Made by a program: the position numbers and the translations under genes
Assembly: GCA_032988165.1 (NCBI GenBank)
Contig: JANTQF010000005.1
Span: 231,511-295,510 of the forward strand
Length of the DNA: 64,000 nt
Source: Emmonsiellopsis sp. PD_33
Taxonomy: Eukaryota > Ascomycota > Eurotiomycetes > Onygenales > Ajellomycetaceae
Reading direction: 5' to 3'
Notes under the pieces: model-generated
The model's database searches: none
Told to the model about the DNA's origin: nothing
The model's input: only the letters and a program-made list of their open reading frames with translations
Part shown: piece by piece, positions 1 to 11,663 of the stretch
Position numbering within the stretch: the stretch's first letter is position 1
Layout: every line of letters starts with the position of its first letter

Positions 1-2416
1 CGCCCAAGAAGCACCGTCCCGCTACGTCGGGCTATGCTCGTCTCGCCCAAGCGGACGAAGAGCTATCCCACGATTATTACGACTCAGATCACGAAGACCC
101 CTTCGCCTCCCCCCCTACCCTCTCCGCCTCCGCCCCCCGATACGCCCCTATCCACCCCCAACCACACATGCACACATCCAGACAGTCGTCCCCTACCGGC
201 TACCGGCGCCGCTCAAATGGAACCCGACGACGCGTGCGCAGCAATTCCGGCGTCGACATAAAGGCCATCAACATGCGGCTGGAGAAATGGGCGGAGGAAA
301 TCGCCTCCAAGTTCAAGATCAGCAAGGGCAAGGGCAAGACGAGCGCGGAGAAGTTGGAGATACATCACTCTGTCTTCCAGGCGCCAGATGGGATCCGGCC
401 GGTTACGTCTGAATCTCTCGACTACGATCCTGCAGAGTCGGGCCGGTGTACCAAGGCTGATTTCGAGGCCATTGTGGACAGCGTGAGGACGGCAATTGAG
501 CTTGGTGTGCATCCGAAGATGATATCGCAGGGAAGCTCGGGGAGTTACTTTGCTAGAAATGCCCAGGGGAAGGTGGTCGGTGTCTTCAAACCCAAGGACG
601 AGGAACCGTACGCTTCACGCAACCCCAAGTGGACGAAGTGGATACACAGGAATCTCTTCCCTTGTTTCTTCGGCCGCGCCTGTTTGATCCCTAATCTGTC
701 TTATGTCTCCGAAGCCGCTGCCTACGTCCTCGATACACGTCTACAAACAAATCTCGTCCCTTACACCGACATTGTTTGGTTATCTTCCAAATCCTTCTAC
801 TACGATTTCTGGGATCGGCGCAGGGCCTGGGGTAGTCGGAAACAATTGCCCGCCAAGGTTGGCAGTTTCCAGGTGTTTTTGAAGGGGTTCAAGGATGCGA
901 ATATTTTCCTGCGTGAGCACCCCTGGCCAGATCAACAAAGCAGCGGTTTCCGTGCAGCGGATGCCCCACGGAGGAAGAAGCGCCCATGGAACGAAGCGTG
1001 TCGGCCATCGGGAATCCAATCAGACGACGAGGACGACTACGAGGACGCACGCATTACTCCCTCGCCCCAGGAAGAATCCCCGCAGCGGCCGCGCTTCTAC
1101 TGGTCCGAAAACCTCAAACAGGCCTTTCGTGAGGAACTCGAAAAACTTGTGATCCTGGATTATATAATGCGGAATACCGATCGCGGGCTGGACAACTGGA
1201 TGATCAAAATCGACTGGCACACCGAGGAGGTCTCTATCGTATCGGAACCACCCAAGATGAACGGGACGAACCATATAGGTGACGATGACGAGAATATGCC
1301 CCCTCCACAGCCTGTTTCCGCCAGTTCCGAACGACTGGGTTCGGATATCCATCCTTATCGCCGTCAGGAGGGTATGGTTGCTGTTAGTCGAACAGGAACC
1401 CCGTCCAATACACCAGACCTGCCGCAGGCAACTATATCCATTGGCGCCATTGATAATAGTTTATCGTGGCCGTGGAAACATCCCGATGCCGTAAGTGGAA
1501 CACAACTCTGTAAATAGTAACCGAACAGAATCTAACCTCTCAATAGTGGCGGAGCTTCCCATTTGGATGGCTTTTCCTTCCTGTTTCCCTCATCGGCCAA
1601 CCGTTCTCACAAAAAACACGCGATCATTTCCTACCCCTCCTTACGTCTACTGCTTGGTGGAGCGGAACGCAGACCGCGTTGCGTCGAGTGTTTAGTCAAG
1701 ATTCGGACTTCCAGGAGAGCATGTTTGCGAGACAAATAGCCGTCATGAAAGGCCAAGCATGGAACGTGGTGGAAACATTGAAGCAGCCTGACCATGGACC
1801 TCTAGAACTCACACGGAGGACCAGAGTCTGCGTTTGGGACGATCTAGTTGATATCCCTGTTGCGATCCCGCTGCATGTCCCGTCGACCGAAATGCACAGG
1901 CAAGCGAGAGATCGCGAACAGCAAGAGGAAGAAATGGACATCAGCGCTGCTATATCCTCAGATGCAGGCCGTGACCTTCTAAACCTCGGCTCACCTACCA
2001 ACGAACTACCCAACCCCAACAGATTCGAACTGTCCCGCGACAGAACATCTGTCGATTTAGATGCAAGACGACGCGCCGGCAGCCCCGTCTCAGTCCATGA
2101 CATCGGCTACAGCAACTTTGACGGGATGGGCGATGACGGCAGAGACCTAGCCGCCAGCTGGGCATCTGTGCCGCCGCGGTCCAGCGTTGGTCGATCGAAG
2201 CCCAAGCTCATGGTTGACCCCAAACGGGCAGCGCACAGGAAGAACCAGTCAATCTCTCACCGACGGGGCAGTAGTGGGGTCGTGTTTGCCGGCGACGACC
2301 TCGAGGGCGACCTTGGCTATGCGGCGGCAGAAGAGATGGAAGGCCACGAACGCAAAGTCATCGTGGAAAGGCTTGAAGCTGTCAAGAGCAAAAATCCAGT
2401 TTTCACGTGGTGCTGA
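1..2416 (+). CDS. LSB6: Type II phosphatidylinositol 4-kinase, LSB6-like (5' partial)
   Basis: Phosphorylates phosphatidylinositol to PI4P on Golgi, endosomal or vacuolar membranes (family knowledge). Exons are about 3-1490 and 1547-2416; the 56-nt intron is phase 0 and splits the kinase core. The frame is open to the left edge, so the true start is outside the window and the Met at 168 is internal; about 785 residues are visible. Visible motifs are the GSSGSYF nucleotide loop (near visible residue 177), the VFKPKDEEPY lysine motif, the catalytic NTDRGLDNWMIK segment (near 390) and the metal-binding AIDNSLSWPWKHPD segment, which continues across the splice site as WRSFPFGWLFLP. These are diagnostic of the PI4K type II fold. 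The C-terminal 150 residues are low-complexity and polar, ending in FTWC. The type II 'CCPCC' palmitoylation motif is not seen; FPCFFGRAC lies near its expected place. Confidence 0.93.
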
Positions 2417-3578
2417 GCAATTCAGGTTCTCGGAATGCCCTCCTTTACTATCGACTTTTGATATACCCACCCACGTTTTTTGGGGTGCCGTGGTTTCTTC
2501 TCATCAAGATCGGGCTTTTCCCACGTCCATCTTCCCTTCCTTAATGGCTCTCAATTTTGTCTCATGATATTTCGTCCTTTTTTGTTGTTTTGTTGGTCAT
2601 CCAGGTCAAGGATATCTAAGCGGGCCGTGGCATGAGCATATGGAGTTCTTTCTCGTGTTTTCCCCCTATGGGGCGTGGATGGGCATATGCCTTTTCAACT
2701 GGTGGATTTTGTTTTCTTCTTTTTTTTATTTATTAATCTTTTTTTGTCTGTCCCATCCCGCGGCGGGCAGACATAATATATTACGCTACTACTAACCGAC
2801 TTGACTGACTGTTGCGGCATTTCATATGTGGATAGAGAAAGGTTGTAATATTTTCGGGGGAGAGGATGGATATACCTTACCTTACCTTGCCTTTGTTTTC
2901 TTGGGACTACTCATGCTTCCTTTTCATTTTTATTCTTTTCTATATCTGTTTTATTTTGGGGGCTTCCTTCTTGATACTGTATGAACCTATCTACCTTCTT
3001 AGCTAGACCGTGTATATAATAATATCTCATCCATCTCGTTTCCATACCTAGGTATTCCTGTCAGGCTGCTCCCGCCAAGAACCGACCAACTCTCCTTAGT
3101 CAGCCGGTCACATGCCCCTACCTTATCTTATCTTCGCAAATCCTCCTGCGTCATTCCAACCCCGAACAACCTCCCTCTCTCCTCTCCACGACACCACACC
3201 CTGTGTTCATCCGCCGTGCCAAGTGAATCGATGGGTGACCCCGCCACCGCCCCAGCAACACCCAGCAGATTGAGCCAGGTAGCGCGCGAGGTATGGTGCT
3301 AGAAGCGCCCTTTGTTCGCCGTACGTTTCATTCTCGCCTGTGCTGCCTTCGAGGACTGCGCATTTCGACTCGACTCGACTCGACTCGACGCGACTCGAGA
3401 TTATCAACCTCGGAAATTTCTTATTTTTTTGGAGGCCTTTTAGATATGAAGCTGCTACGGTGCTGGCCTTGAGGTGTCTTTACTTTTGATTCATTGATTC
3501 TTTTTGTTAAGATCTTATCTTGCCCGCGGTTCCAATATACACCGAGTGAGAGAAAGAGAAAGAATTCTAAGAGTCAAG
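2417..3578. other. Intergenic: PI4K 3' end and SNF2-gene promoter/leader
   Basis: No gene seen. The first half is T-rich and probably holds the 3' UTR of the kinase. The second half is C- and CT-rich, typical of a fungal promoter and leader, and contains a CGACT pentamer array. Confidence 0.6.
3366..3395. repeat. CGACT pentanucleotide array
   Basis: Six consecutive 5-nt units: four perfect CGACT, one CGACG, one CGACT. It lies about 185 nt upstream of the SNF2-gene start codon, so it is probably in the promoter or 5' leader. Such arrays vary in copy number between strains. Confidence 0.9.
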
Positions 3579-6500
3579 ATGAACCCGTCCGCAGCAATGT
3601 TGCTGAACCCCAAGGCGTTCAAAAAGCAGACGGCAAGGGGTATGTTCTACTTCCCCTCCGTTTTCTCTCACTGTCATCCTCACTTCCCTTTGCGCCTCAG
3701 AGTGAGGTGAGGTATAACACGGCGAGCCTCGCGCCCCTCAAACTTTTCGCTTTACTTACTGCTCCCCTATCTACATGTCGTGATTAATACTCACCTTCTT
3801 CTAAACAACCAGGCTCAGGTTCCAACTCACCCCAGCCAAACGGAGCGCCTTCAGGAACCTCCTTCAATCCTCGAGCCCTCCTAAGCCCTCGAACTTTCCA
3901 ATCAAGAAAACCACCCACAACAACAACAACCAGTGCGCCCATGTCTCCAAAACCCATGCCTCCCCAGGTAATCGGGGATAACATTTTCATGGGATCCGAC
4001 GGAAACCAGAGCGACTCGCAGAGCGAGAAAACCGACTCGACACCCCAATCGCTTGATAGCGCTTCGTTTGAGCGACATAGAAACATGATCGAAGACATGT
4101 ACGGAGTCGAAGACCGCAGCATGCAACCGCAAAAAAGGATAAAGCGTGACGATGGCCGTAATGGCGTGAGTGCCAGTAGCTCGAATGCGAGGCTTGCTTC
4201 GGCTTCGGGGACAGGATTAGGCGAGTATATGAAGGATCGCTCGGATACTAGTACGCCGTCGCTCTCTGAGGTGGCCACTATAGATCTTACAGGAGGTTGG
4301 TATCCTTGAACTCTGCAATATTGGTCATTTATTAACAATACTGTTAGATGACGATCAAAATGCCGACGATGACGTGGTTTTCCTGGGTGACAAGGATCTA
4401 GGAATGGAAGAGGTCTGCTATGGTAAAATTGATGGCGCCACCGTCCAGGCGCATCATGTCCCTCGTCCCGCGAAATCGGTGTTCGGCTCCACATCCTCCG
4501 ACTGGCCTTCAATTCGATGTCAGCTCAAGCGCGAACGTGGCGCACATACGAGGATTGACATATTGGATTCTTCGCAAGTCGCCTTTGGGGTCATTGATTC
4601 CCGTGTTTCTGCAGCGTTGGCACCGCTTCTCGACTCTACGATAATTAAATTGCGGACTCAAGTTCGCCTAGATTTTCGCAAGAAGAAGCCGAATGAATGG
4701 CCAGGACAGCAATGCTCTGAGATATACCGAGTGTCAATTAACCTCTACGGACCTAGGAAGATGGCGGATGGGATTGGGAAGCATCTTGGCCAGAAGAATG
4801 TTTGGCTGGGGACGCCTAATTCGGTCGAGGCAGGCATTTCGACCTACAATCCCCATGCCGAAAGACGCCTAGTCCAGACAGCGAGTACGAACCGGTTCGC
4901 GGTTCAGTCTGAGACGCGCACCGCAGAGGAAATTAATAGTGCCGTCACGAAGATGTTCGACCAGCTAACGAGTGCGGAAAATATCCCGGAAATGGAACCA
5001 CCTAGCACAATCAAAACGCATCTACTTCAACACCAGAAGCAGGCATTGTGGTACATGACTGAAAAGGAGAAGCCTCGGAAAATTGGCAACGAAAAGGAGG
5101 AGAATAATTCCCTCTGGAGGATCCATTATGAGCCCAACGGCAGAAAGGTTTATCGTGATATTGTCAGCGGAGTGTGCTCACAGGACGAGCCGCCGCAGGT
5201 ATATGGAGGGCTACTAGCGGACATGATGGGATTGGGCAAAACGTTAAGCATCCTTTCTCTAGTTCTTTCTTCACAGCTCCAATCCCTGGAGTGGGAAATG
5301 CAGACCGTGGATAAGGCATCCAGCAATCCTACGGCACGGAACGTGAAGTCTACACTTCTTGTATCTCCTTTGAGTGCTGTGCGCAACTGGGTTGAGCAAA
5401 TCCAGGAGCATCTGGAAGAGAGTTCTCTTTCGTTCTACGTGTTCCACGGCCCAGCAAGGACACAAGATGCAAAGGAGCTGGCGCAGTATGACTTAATCAT
5501 CACTACCTACAGCACCATACTCAGCGAAATCGCCGGTAAAAGCTCCAAAAGGGGCGTAAGCCCGCTTACGCAGATGAACTTTTTCCGCATCGTTCTCGAT
5601 GAAGCCCACGCTATTAGGGAGCAGAGCGCTGCGCAAACTCAGGCAATCTTCAGTCTTGATGCCCAACGTCGTTGGTCAGTGACGGGAACGCCAATCCAAA
5701 ATAGACTTGAGGATCTAGCATCTGTGACCAGGTTTTTGAGACTGCATCCCTATGTAGAGAAGTCTCAGTTCTCAGGTTACATTGTTTCCCCTTTCAAATG
5801 CGAAAATCCAAACGCGATTACGAAACTTCGTACGCTCGTCGACTCGTTCACGCTTCGTCGGGTCAAGGACCGTATAAACCTCCCACCCCGACATGATAAG
5901 ATCATCACCTTGACGTTTTCGGAGCAGGAGAAGATGTTGCATGAATTCTTCAGGAAGGAATCTAATGTTATGATGAATGCTATTGCGGGCCAGAACAAGG
6001 ATAAGATGAGAGGAAAGATGTACCATCTTGTTTTGAAAGCAATGATGGTTTTGAGACAAATCAGTGCTCATGGAAAGGAGCTCCTCGACCAGCAGGATCG
6101 TGACCGGTTTAAGGGCCTATCCGCCGGCGACGCTATTGATTTAGAAGACATTGAAGAAGGGGATTCTTTAAATGTCGCTGAGAAGAAGGCATATGAGATG
6201 CTTTCGCTGATGAAGGAATCATCTGCCGATGTATGCGCAAAATGCGGCAACTTCGTTCTCCAGTCGTCTGAAGATACTCCCATTGATAAGGATACGGTCG
6301 TGGCTGTCATGCTCCCTTGTTACGATATTCTTTGTGCGGAATGCTTCTCCCCCATTCAGCAAACTTTTGACAACGACGGTCCGCGGCTTCAGCTTTGTTG
6401 CGCATTCTGCAAAGGATTAATCCCAGCCACCTACTCTGCGATCACACGGAATGGTTTTGAGAAATTCCAAGCCTCACAATTATCCGCCAGACAGAACCCC

Positions 6501-7085
6501 AAGCAGGCGAAAAGATTCGGTCAATACGAGGGTCCGCATACAAAGACCAAGGCTCTAATATCTCATCTCCTAGATACAATCGAAGAAAGCAAGCAAAAGC
6601 CCGATGAACCACCTATCAAGAGCATCGTCTTCTCCTCATGGACCTCGCACCTCGACCTAATAGAAATCGCCTTAGACGATAACGGGATTAACACCTTCAC
6701 CCGTCTTGACGGCTCGATGACCCTTAAACAACGCAGCGCCGCCCTCGAGGCCTTCCGGGATGACGACAACGTGACAATACTCCTTGCCACCCTAGGCGCT
6801 GGGGGGGTCGGCCTCAATCTAACATCCGGCTCCAGAGTTTACATTATGGAACCGCAGTACAATCCCGCTGCCGTCGCACAGGCTGTGGATCGGGTACACC
6901 GTCTCGGACAGACGCGGGAGGTAACAACTGTCCAGTTCATCATGAAGGATAGCATCGAGGAGAAGATCGCGGAACTGGCGAAGAAGAAGCAGCAGCTGGC
7001 GGATATGAGTTTGAATCGGGGCAAGGCGGATAAGCGGGAGATGCAGCAGGAGAGGATGAAGGAGTATCGGAGCTTGTTTACCTAG
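3579..7085 (+). CDS. SNF2-family ATPase with HIRAN-like, RING-like and helicase C domains (Rad5/HLTF architecture)
   Basis: Predicted DNA-dependent ATPase/translocase with a possible ubiquitin-ligase module, probably nuclear and acting in replication-stress repair or chromatin remodelling. Exons 3579-3639, 3813-4295 and 4348-7085 join in frame to 1093 residues; the first exon encodes only 20 residues plus one base. The N-terminal 190 residues are disordered and polar. A HIRAN-like region follows (about 200-300, starting VCYGKIDGATVQ). Walker A MGLGKT is near 475, the DEAH box near 600, SVTGTPIQNR just after, a C-rich RING-like insert at about 811-870, and helicase motif VI QAVDRVHRLGQTR near 1026. 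In the RING, the usual Cys-x-His is replaced by PCYD, so one zinc ligand looks changed. Acidic ATIDLTGDDD and DDDVVFLGD (around residues 180-195) resemble SUMO-interacting motifs. Whether this is the Rad5 orthologue or a separate fungal paralogue cannot be settled by eye. Confidence 0.92.
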
Positions 7086-8046
7086 TACAGACAGGCTGCT
7101 ACCCTTACATCCTTTTCCTGTTGATTTTGTCCTCTGTTCAGATCCCGGAACCCCCTCGCAAGCATTCACTTCCGCGACTTTTTTCCCGGCACTTATCACC
7201 CTTTCCTCACAGGCGTACAACTACATATGGCCGACATCCGACAATCCAATCCTTTCATTGTCAAGAAATTCATAAAATCTCCCACGGAGGAAGCTTTTGA
7301 TGAACTAATGATAGGCGGCCGGCTGTTCATTTTCATTTTCATTTTTCATTTTTCTTCCTTGCGGCGTTGAACTACAGGCTAAGTTTCTCAGAAGGCGGTG
7401 ATTATTTCATTGAAAAACGATTGGTTCCCTTTCTAATGTCATTTATGGCTGGCTGGCTTGCTGGATGGATAACATATACCCTGGTTTACTATTGCTATTC
7501 TCTGTTCTTTTCGTTTTCTCTTTCCGCCGGCATGTATTTTGTTTAATTTTTTTTTGCTTTTGGTTGTATCTGTTTTTGCTTTATATTGCTTGAAATCGAT
7601 ATTTCTGTGTATCTCTCAGGCGGCCTTTTTTTTACTTTTTACTTTTTGCTTTTTGCTTCTTGTTTATTATCTTCTGTCTTCTTTTCATCGGTGCGGAGGG
7701 GGGGGGGGGGGAACATTCGCAGACGATTACTTACGAAGGATAGTCCAAAAGAAAGAGAAATAGAGAAAGATAGATATCTTGATCATACATGTATTTGAGG
7801 GTCCCTATTTAAAACACGCCCATCCCCCATACGACGGAGTCCATCGGGCAAAAAAAAAAACCAAGGGTATCTATCTCTCACCCATTACGCCATCCTCCAC
7901 ATAAATCCCAAAACAATCAATAAATCCAATCACAAAACACCATGCAAAAAGAACCCCCCAGCCCACAAAAACAAACCAAGCCGGCATAGCATGCACACAT
8001 ATCCAACCCTTCCCCCCCTCCCCCCCTAAACGAAAAAAAAAACCCC
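7086..8046. other. Intergenic between convergent SNF2 and MED21 genes
   Basis: No gene seen. Contains T-rich 3' UTR-like sequence, repeated CATTTT units near 7328-7355, and a run of 14 G at 7698-7711. The last 100 nt are A/C-rich and are probably the MED21 3' UTR. Confidence 0.6.
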
Positions 8047-8642
8047 TCACCCCACCCTCCCCATCCTCGCCCCCTCCACCCCCGCCAACACCCCCTCAAC
8101 CCTCTCCCCCAACCTCCTCATCTCCCTCCTCCTTCTCCTCCTCTCCCCCTCCACAACCCTCAACTCCCCCGCCACCCGCCGAATCCTCTCCTCCTGCTCC
8201 TTCTCACTACTCCCAACCCCGGGCAGCACGCTGATCAGATATTCGATCTGCTGCTCCTTGATGATTAGGTCGCGGGCGAGCTCGCGTTGGCGCTGGGCGA
8301 AGGTGTGTGGGGGGTCCGGGGGTGGTTCGGTGGGTTCGGGGGGGGAGCCGGTGGGGTTGGGGTCGGTGGTTGTTGTGGTTGTGGTGGTGGTGGCGGCTGC
8401 GGGAGCGGGAGGGGGGTTTTTGGGGATTTTGTTTAGTTTGGGGATGGCGGTGGGGATGTTGGGGGGCGGTTGGGCGGGGGAGTGGTCGTGGTAGGTTGTT
8501 AGGTAGCAGAGGGTTGCGTAGAATTGGGTTGCGAGCTGGGGCGTGGTTAGATGGTAGGTAGAGAGGTAGGGGTAGGGGGTTTGTTAGGGATGGTCCGTAC
8601 CTGGTCAAGGCATGTTTGGAGCTGGGTGAGGATGTCGGCCAT
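8047..8642 (-). CDS. MED21: Mediator subunit 21 (MED21/Srb7)
   Basis: Small essential subunit of the Mediator middle module that links activators to RNA polymerase II. Exons 8601-8642 and 8047-8535 (minus strand) join in phase 0 to 176 residues. The N-terminus MADILTQLQTCLDQ / LATQFYATLCYLTTYHDHSP is the family signature, and the intron falls between these two blocks. A Pro/Thr-rich linker (about 45-95, with a run of Thr) is followed by TFAQRQRELARDLIIKEQQIEYL and a strongly charged coiled coil to the C-terminus. It is head-to-head with RRG7 and convergent with the SNF2 gene. Codon choice in the linker is extremely C-rich, which explains the long C tracts. Confidence 0.95.
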
Positions 8643-8953
8643 CTTGTGCGGAGCGGAGGTGAGGATGCAAATGGGGACGGGGTTGGTGCTGGCTGTTGGG
8701 GCTTGCTGGATGGAGGGATCCAGATATCGTAATGGTTACAGAAACATGTATTTGGTTATTTGACCGTAGAGGGGCGGAGGCGTCGTTAACCAGAGGTAGA
8801 GATGTGGTGAGAAGAAGACGTGAAGTCGAAGATGGTTGCGGCTCAAAGCTCGGACAGAGCTCCGAACGGCGCTAGTGAGAAGCTCAAATATTTACGAGTT
8901 TGGCCGCATCTTTCTTGTTCTCTTCCACCACCACCCATCCACTCAATATCTCG
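8643..8953. promoter_or_regulatory. Shared divergent promoter of MED21 and RRG7
   Basis: About 310 nt separate the two start codons on opposite strands, so both promoters and leaders must overlap here. No clear TATA box was seen. This is inference from gene layout. Confidence 0.6.
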
Positions 8954-9667
8954 ATGATACAACTACGCTCTCCGTCCATTTTCATCTCCCTCCCCTCGCG
9001 CAGTCTCCTCCAATGCGCCCACCGCCCATTCTCCACTAACACCCAATCCGCCCCAACCCCTCCCACCCCCCCAACCACCAACCACCATGACCTCCCATCA
9101 TTCCTCTCCTACGCATCGCGCACCTCTCTCGACCCCACCAGCACCACCTATGTCGGCACGCACTACGAATACACCATTCTCCAGACCCTGCGCCGCTTCT
9201 CCCTAGACCTCACCCGCATCGGCGGCCGGCAGGACTCCGGCATCGACCTCGTAGGCACCTGGCATCTCCCAGACACACATTCACCTCCCTTGCGCGTAAT
9301 CGTCCAATGCAAAGCACTCAAACGAAAAGTCGGGCCAAATATCATCCGCGAGCTGGAGGGGACGTTTGCCGGTGCGCCCGTGGGCTGGCGCGGGCAGGGG
9401 ATCTTGGGCATGTTGGTTAGTTCGAGAGAGTCGACGATGGGGCTGAGGCAGGCGCTGTTGAAGAGTCGGTTTCCGCTCGTCTGGGTGTTTGCGGAGTTGG
9501 ATGGGAGGGTTAGGCAGGTTTTGTGGAATAGGGGGGCGGAGGAGGCGGGGTTGGCGGGGTTGGGGGTTGAGGTAAGGTATGGAGGGGATGGAGGGCCGGA
9601 GGCGGAGAAGACTGTCGTGTTAACGTGGAGAGGGGAGGAGTTGAAGGCGATTGAGAAGGGGGGGTGA
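8954..9667 (+). CDS. RRG7: RRG7-like mitochondrial protein with restriction-endonuclease (PD-(D/E)XK) fold, DUF2034
   Basis: Homologues of yeast Rrg7 ('required for respiratory growth') are mitochondrial and have an Mrr-type nuclease fold; the exact substrate is unknown to me. I chose the ATG at 8954 (237 residues) over the one at 8900 because it gives a typical targeting sequence: Arg/Ser-rich, no acids, ending RPFSTN. Catalytic-type residues are visible: the YVGTHYEY helix, GGRQDSGIDL with Asp98, then VIVQCK with Gln118-Cys-Lys120. This E...D...QxK layout is that of active PD-(D/E)XK enzymes. Single exon. Head-to-head with MED21. Confidence 0.88.
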   Translation: MIQLRSPSIFISLPSRSLLQCAHRPFSTNTQSAPTPPTPPTTNHHDLPSFLSYASRTSLDPTSTTYVGTHYEYTILQTLRRFSLDLTRIGGRQDSGIDLVGTWHLPDTHSPPLRVIVQCKALKRKVGPNIIRELEGTFAGAPVGWRGQGILGMLVSSRESTMGLRQALLKSRFPLVWVFAELDGRVRQVLWNRGAEEAGLAGLGVEVRYGGDGGPEAEKTVVLTWRGEELKAIEKGG

Positions 9668-10426
9668 GCTGGAGGGTTACTTTTGGGAAGGAATTGTTAA
9701 GTGGATTCGAATCTGTCCACACATGCATCGCCCTGCGATCTGGGAGGGGTATGCGGTTGGAGATGGTCCCTCGTTAATATGATGACCACACACGCCGAGC
9801 ACTGTTCGAAATGAATAGGACGCAGTGTGGATGTTACTGAACTAATGCGTATCCGGGGTGAAGGAGTGAGGCGCATGATGGTTTCCTACGGAATCCATAT
9901 ATCTCCGCTATCTGCGGGATAATGACGCCAGGAGGGTGCGAGACGGAATGCAGGATCAACCATCAGGAGTGAGAATTTGAATAGAACGGCTGAATAAACG
10001 CATGCCACCCTAGATTTTCGGAACCTTATCCGAATCGCAAGGATATATGCTTATTCCGCAATGGTCTGCGGAGGAGTTACATATCCTCTATTTATACACA
10101 ACCAGGCTAGAAGAGAAGAAATGGGGCAACTGACTAAAATCAACTCAATCACCCCCAATACAAACACAGGCCCAACTCACAAAGACGCAGAACGAAATCA
10201 AATCAATTGCAGAGTTTGCCGTCGACCACCTCCACACTCGTCAGCCCCCTATCTGACGTAAATATCTCCAGACTTTCACACTAGCCTATGTCGTACCGAG
10301 GTTACGCCTGATATAAAACCACCAGCTCCCCACCCGTAGCTTGTCAGCCAATGCATAAATAAACACACCTGAAAAACCCTCCCCATCTACCATTAAAACC
10401 AATATATATCCCCCCTTCAATCCAAA
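9668..10426. other. Intergenic upstream of the small membrane-protein gene
   Basis: No gene seen. Near the right end a TATAAA (10312-10317) and a CCAAT (about 10346) lie 70-115 nt before the next start codon and are plausible core promoter elements. Confidence 0.5.
10312..10317 (+). promoter_or_regulatory. Possible TATA box of the gene at 10427
   Basis: TATAAA about 110 nt upstream of the ATG. Spacing is acceptable for a fungal promoter with a short leader; no other support. Confidence 0.35.
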
Positions 10427-11356
10427 ATGTCAAAAGGATACAAAGCCGCAGCCGTAGTCTTCGCGCTGATCGCTGCAGGACATACAGTATGCCCAGCCCC
10501 GCTATCTTTGCCCCAACTCTTATCTAAAGGCCCAGCACGAGCTCCAAAGCTGGGCGCTAGGATAGTTTAATATACAACACCCTGCTAGAAACAAATTCGC
10601 TAACTATCCATGTTCTCATTTTTTGCGTGGGGATATATAGTTTGCAGGCAAAGAATGGACGAAAGATCCGAAGTTTAAGGCGCTTTCGAGGCCTGTGGGT
10701 GCGTTTGCGAGGGCGGGGTGGTATCAGGTATGTTATTTTTGGTTTTTTCTAATTGATTTTTTTTTAATATTGGTAATGAGGTGGATGGGAGGGGGGTTAT
10801 TATATGATGTCTATTTTTGCGCTCTTTTAGGGGGTGGTACATTAGATATAATAATATGCAAGCTATGTGCCTGCCACCGTTGGCGTCTATAGTATGCCTA
10901 AAGACGTTCTGAAACGCCGCTTTCCTCCTGCCTTATTCTGTCCTTGTTATTGTCACACAATCGGGCCATGACGTTGCCTTCCTTTGACAAAATAACCACC
11001 AGAACACGGGCTAACTATTGGAGATATAGGGAAGCATCTTCTTCCTAATTGTCGGTAAGTAAAACCGGCCTCATCCTCGACCTGCTGTAACCCCATCTAA
11101 AATATCAAACCAAACCCGCCCATCGTCGTACTCCTTACATAGCTAACCAAACCTAGCCCTCCAAAATTACCGCTGGTCCCAGACCACCACCGGCGCCCTC
11201 ACCGACCCCGTCGAAAAGGCCATCGCCGCATTAGCCACCGTCCTCTGCCTGGGTAGCTCAGCGTGGTATAACAAGAACGGCATTCGTGATACCGCTGCTA
11301 TTGTTGGCGTCGCGGGGTGTTTGCAAGGGTGGGTGGCGTTTTTTTCGAAGGCGTGA
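10427..11356 (+). CDS. Small multi-pass membrane protein, unknown function
   Basis: I do not recognise the family with confidence. Four exons, 10427-10486, 10641-10727, 11030-11054 (25 nt) and 11157-11356, join in frame to 123 residues. Coding sense is supported by all junctions being GT-AG and phase-compatible. Residues 5-19 (KAAAVVFALIAAG) form a first hydrophobic helix; FFLIVAL near 53, IAALATVLCLGSSAWY near 80 and TAAIVGVAGCLQGWVAFF at the end suggest four membrane segments. The loop after helix 1 is basic (GKEWTKDPKFKAL). A relation to small fungal DUF4267- or DoxX-like membrane proteins is possible but unverified. Confidence 0.7.
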
Positions 11357-11663
11357 GTTGATGGGTGAGTGAGTGAGTGAGCGTCGTGAGGAGAGGAGGT
11401 GGGGATGTTGAAATTTATTAATGGGCGGGGGGTGATGTCAGATGGAATGGGATGGGTTTTGTACGCTGATTGATTGGTTTAATTAATTTGTTGTATGTAT
11501 ATGCGTGTTTGGATCTTTGAATGGGTGATGGATGAGTGGACGAAACTGAATTGGGTTCGATGGGCTGGACGAGGGGGGTTGCTTTTGATCCTCTATGTAT
11601 GTATATTGCGAAGATAAACCCATATTCCTGTTGGGAGCTGGGAGCAAATATTAATTGATCCGT
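11357..11663. other. Intergenic between convergent genes
   Basis: Probably the two 3' UTRs. A short GAGT repeat follows the stop codon (about 11365-11380); nothing else seen. Confidence 0.5.
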
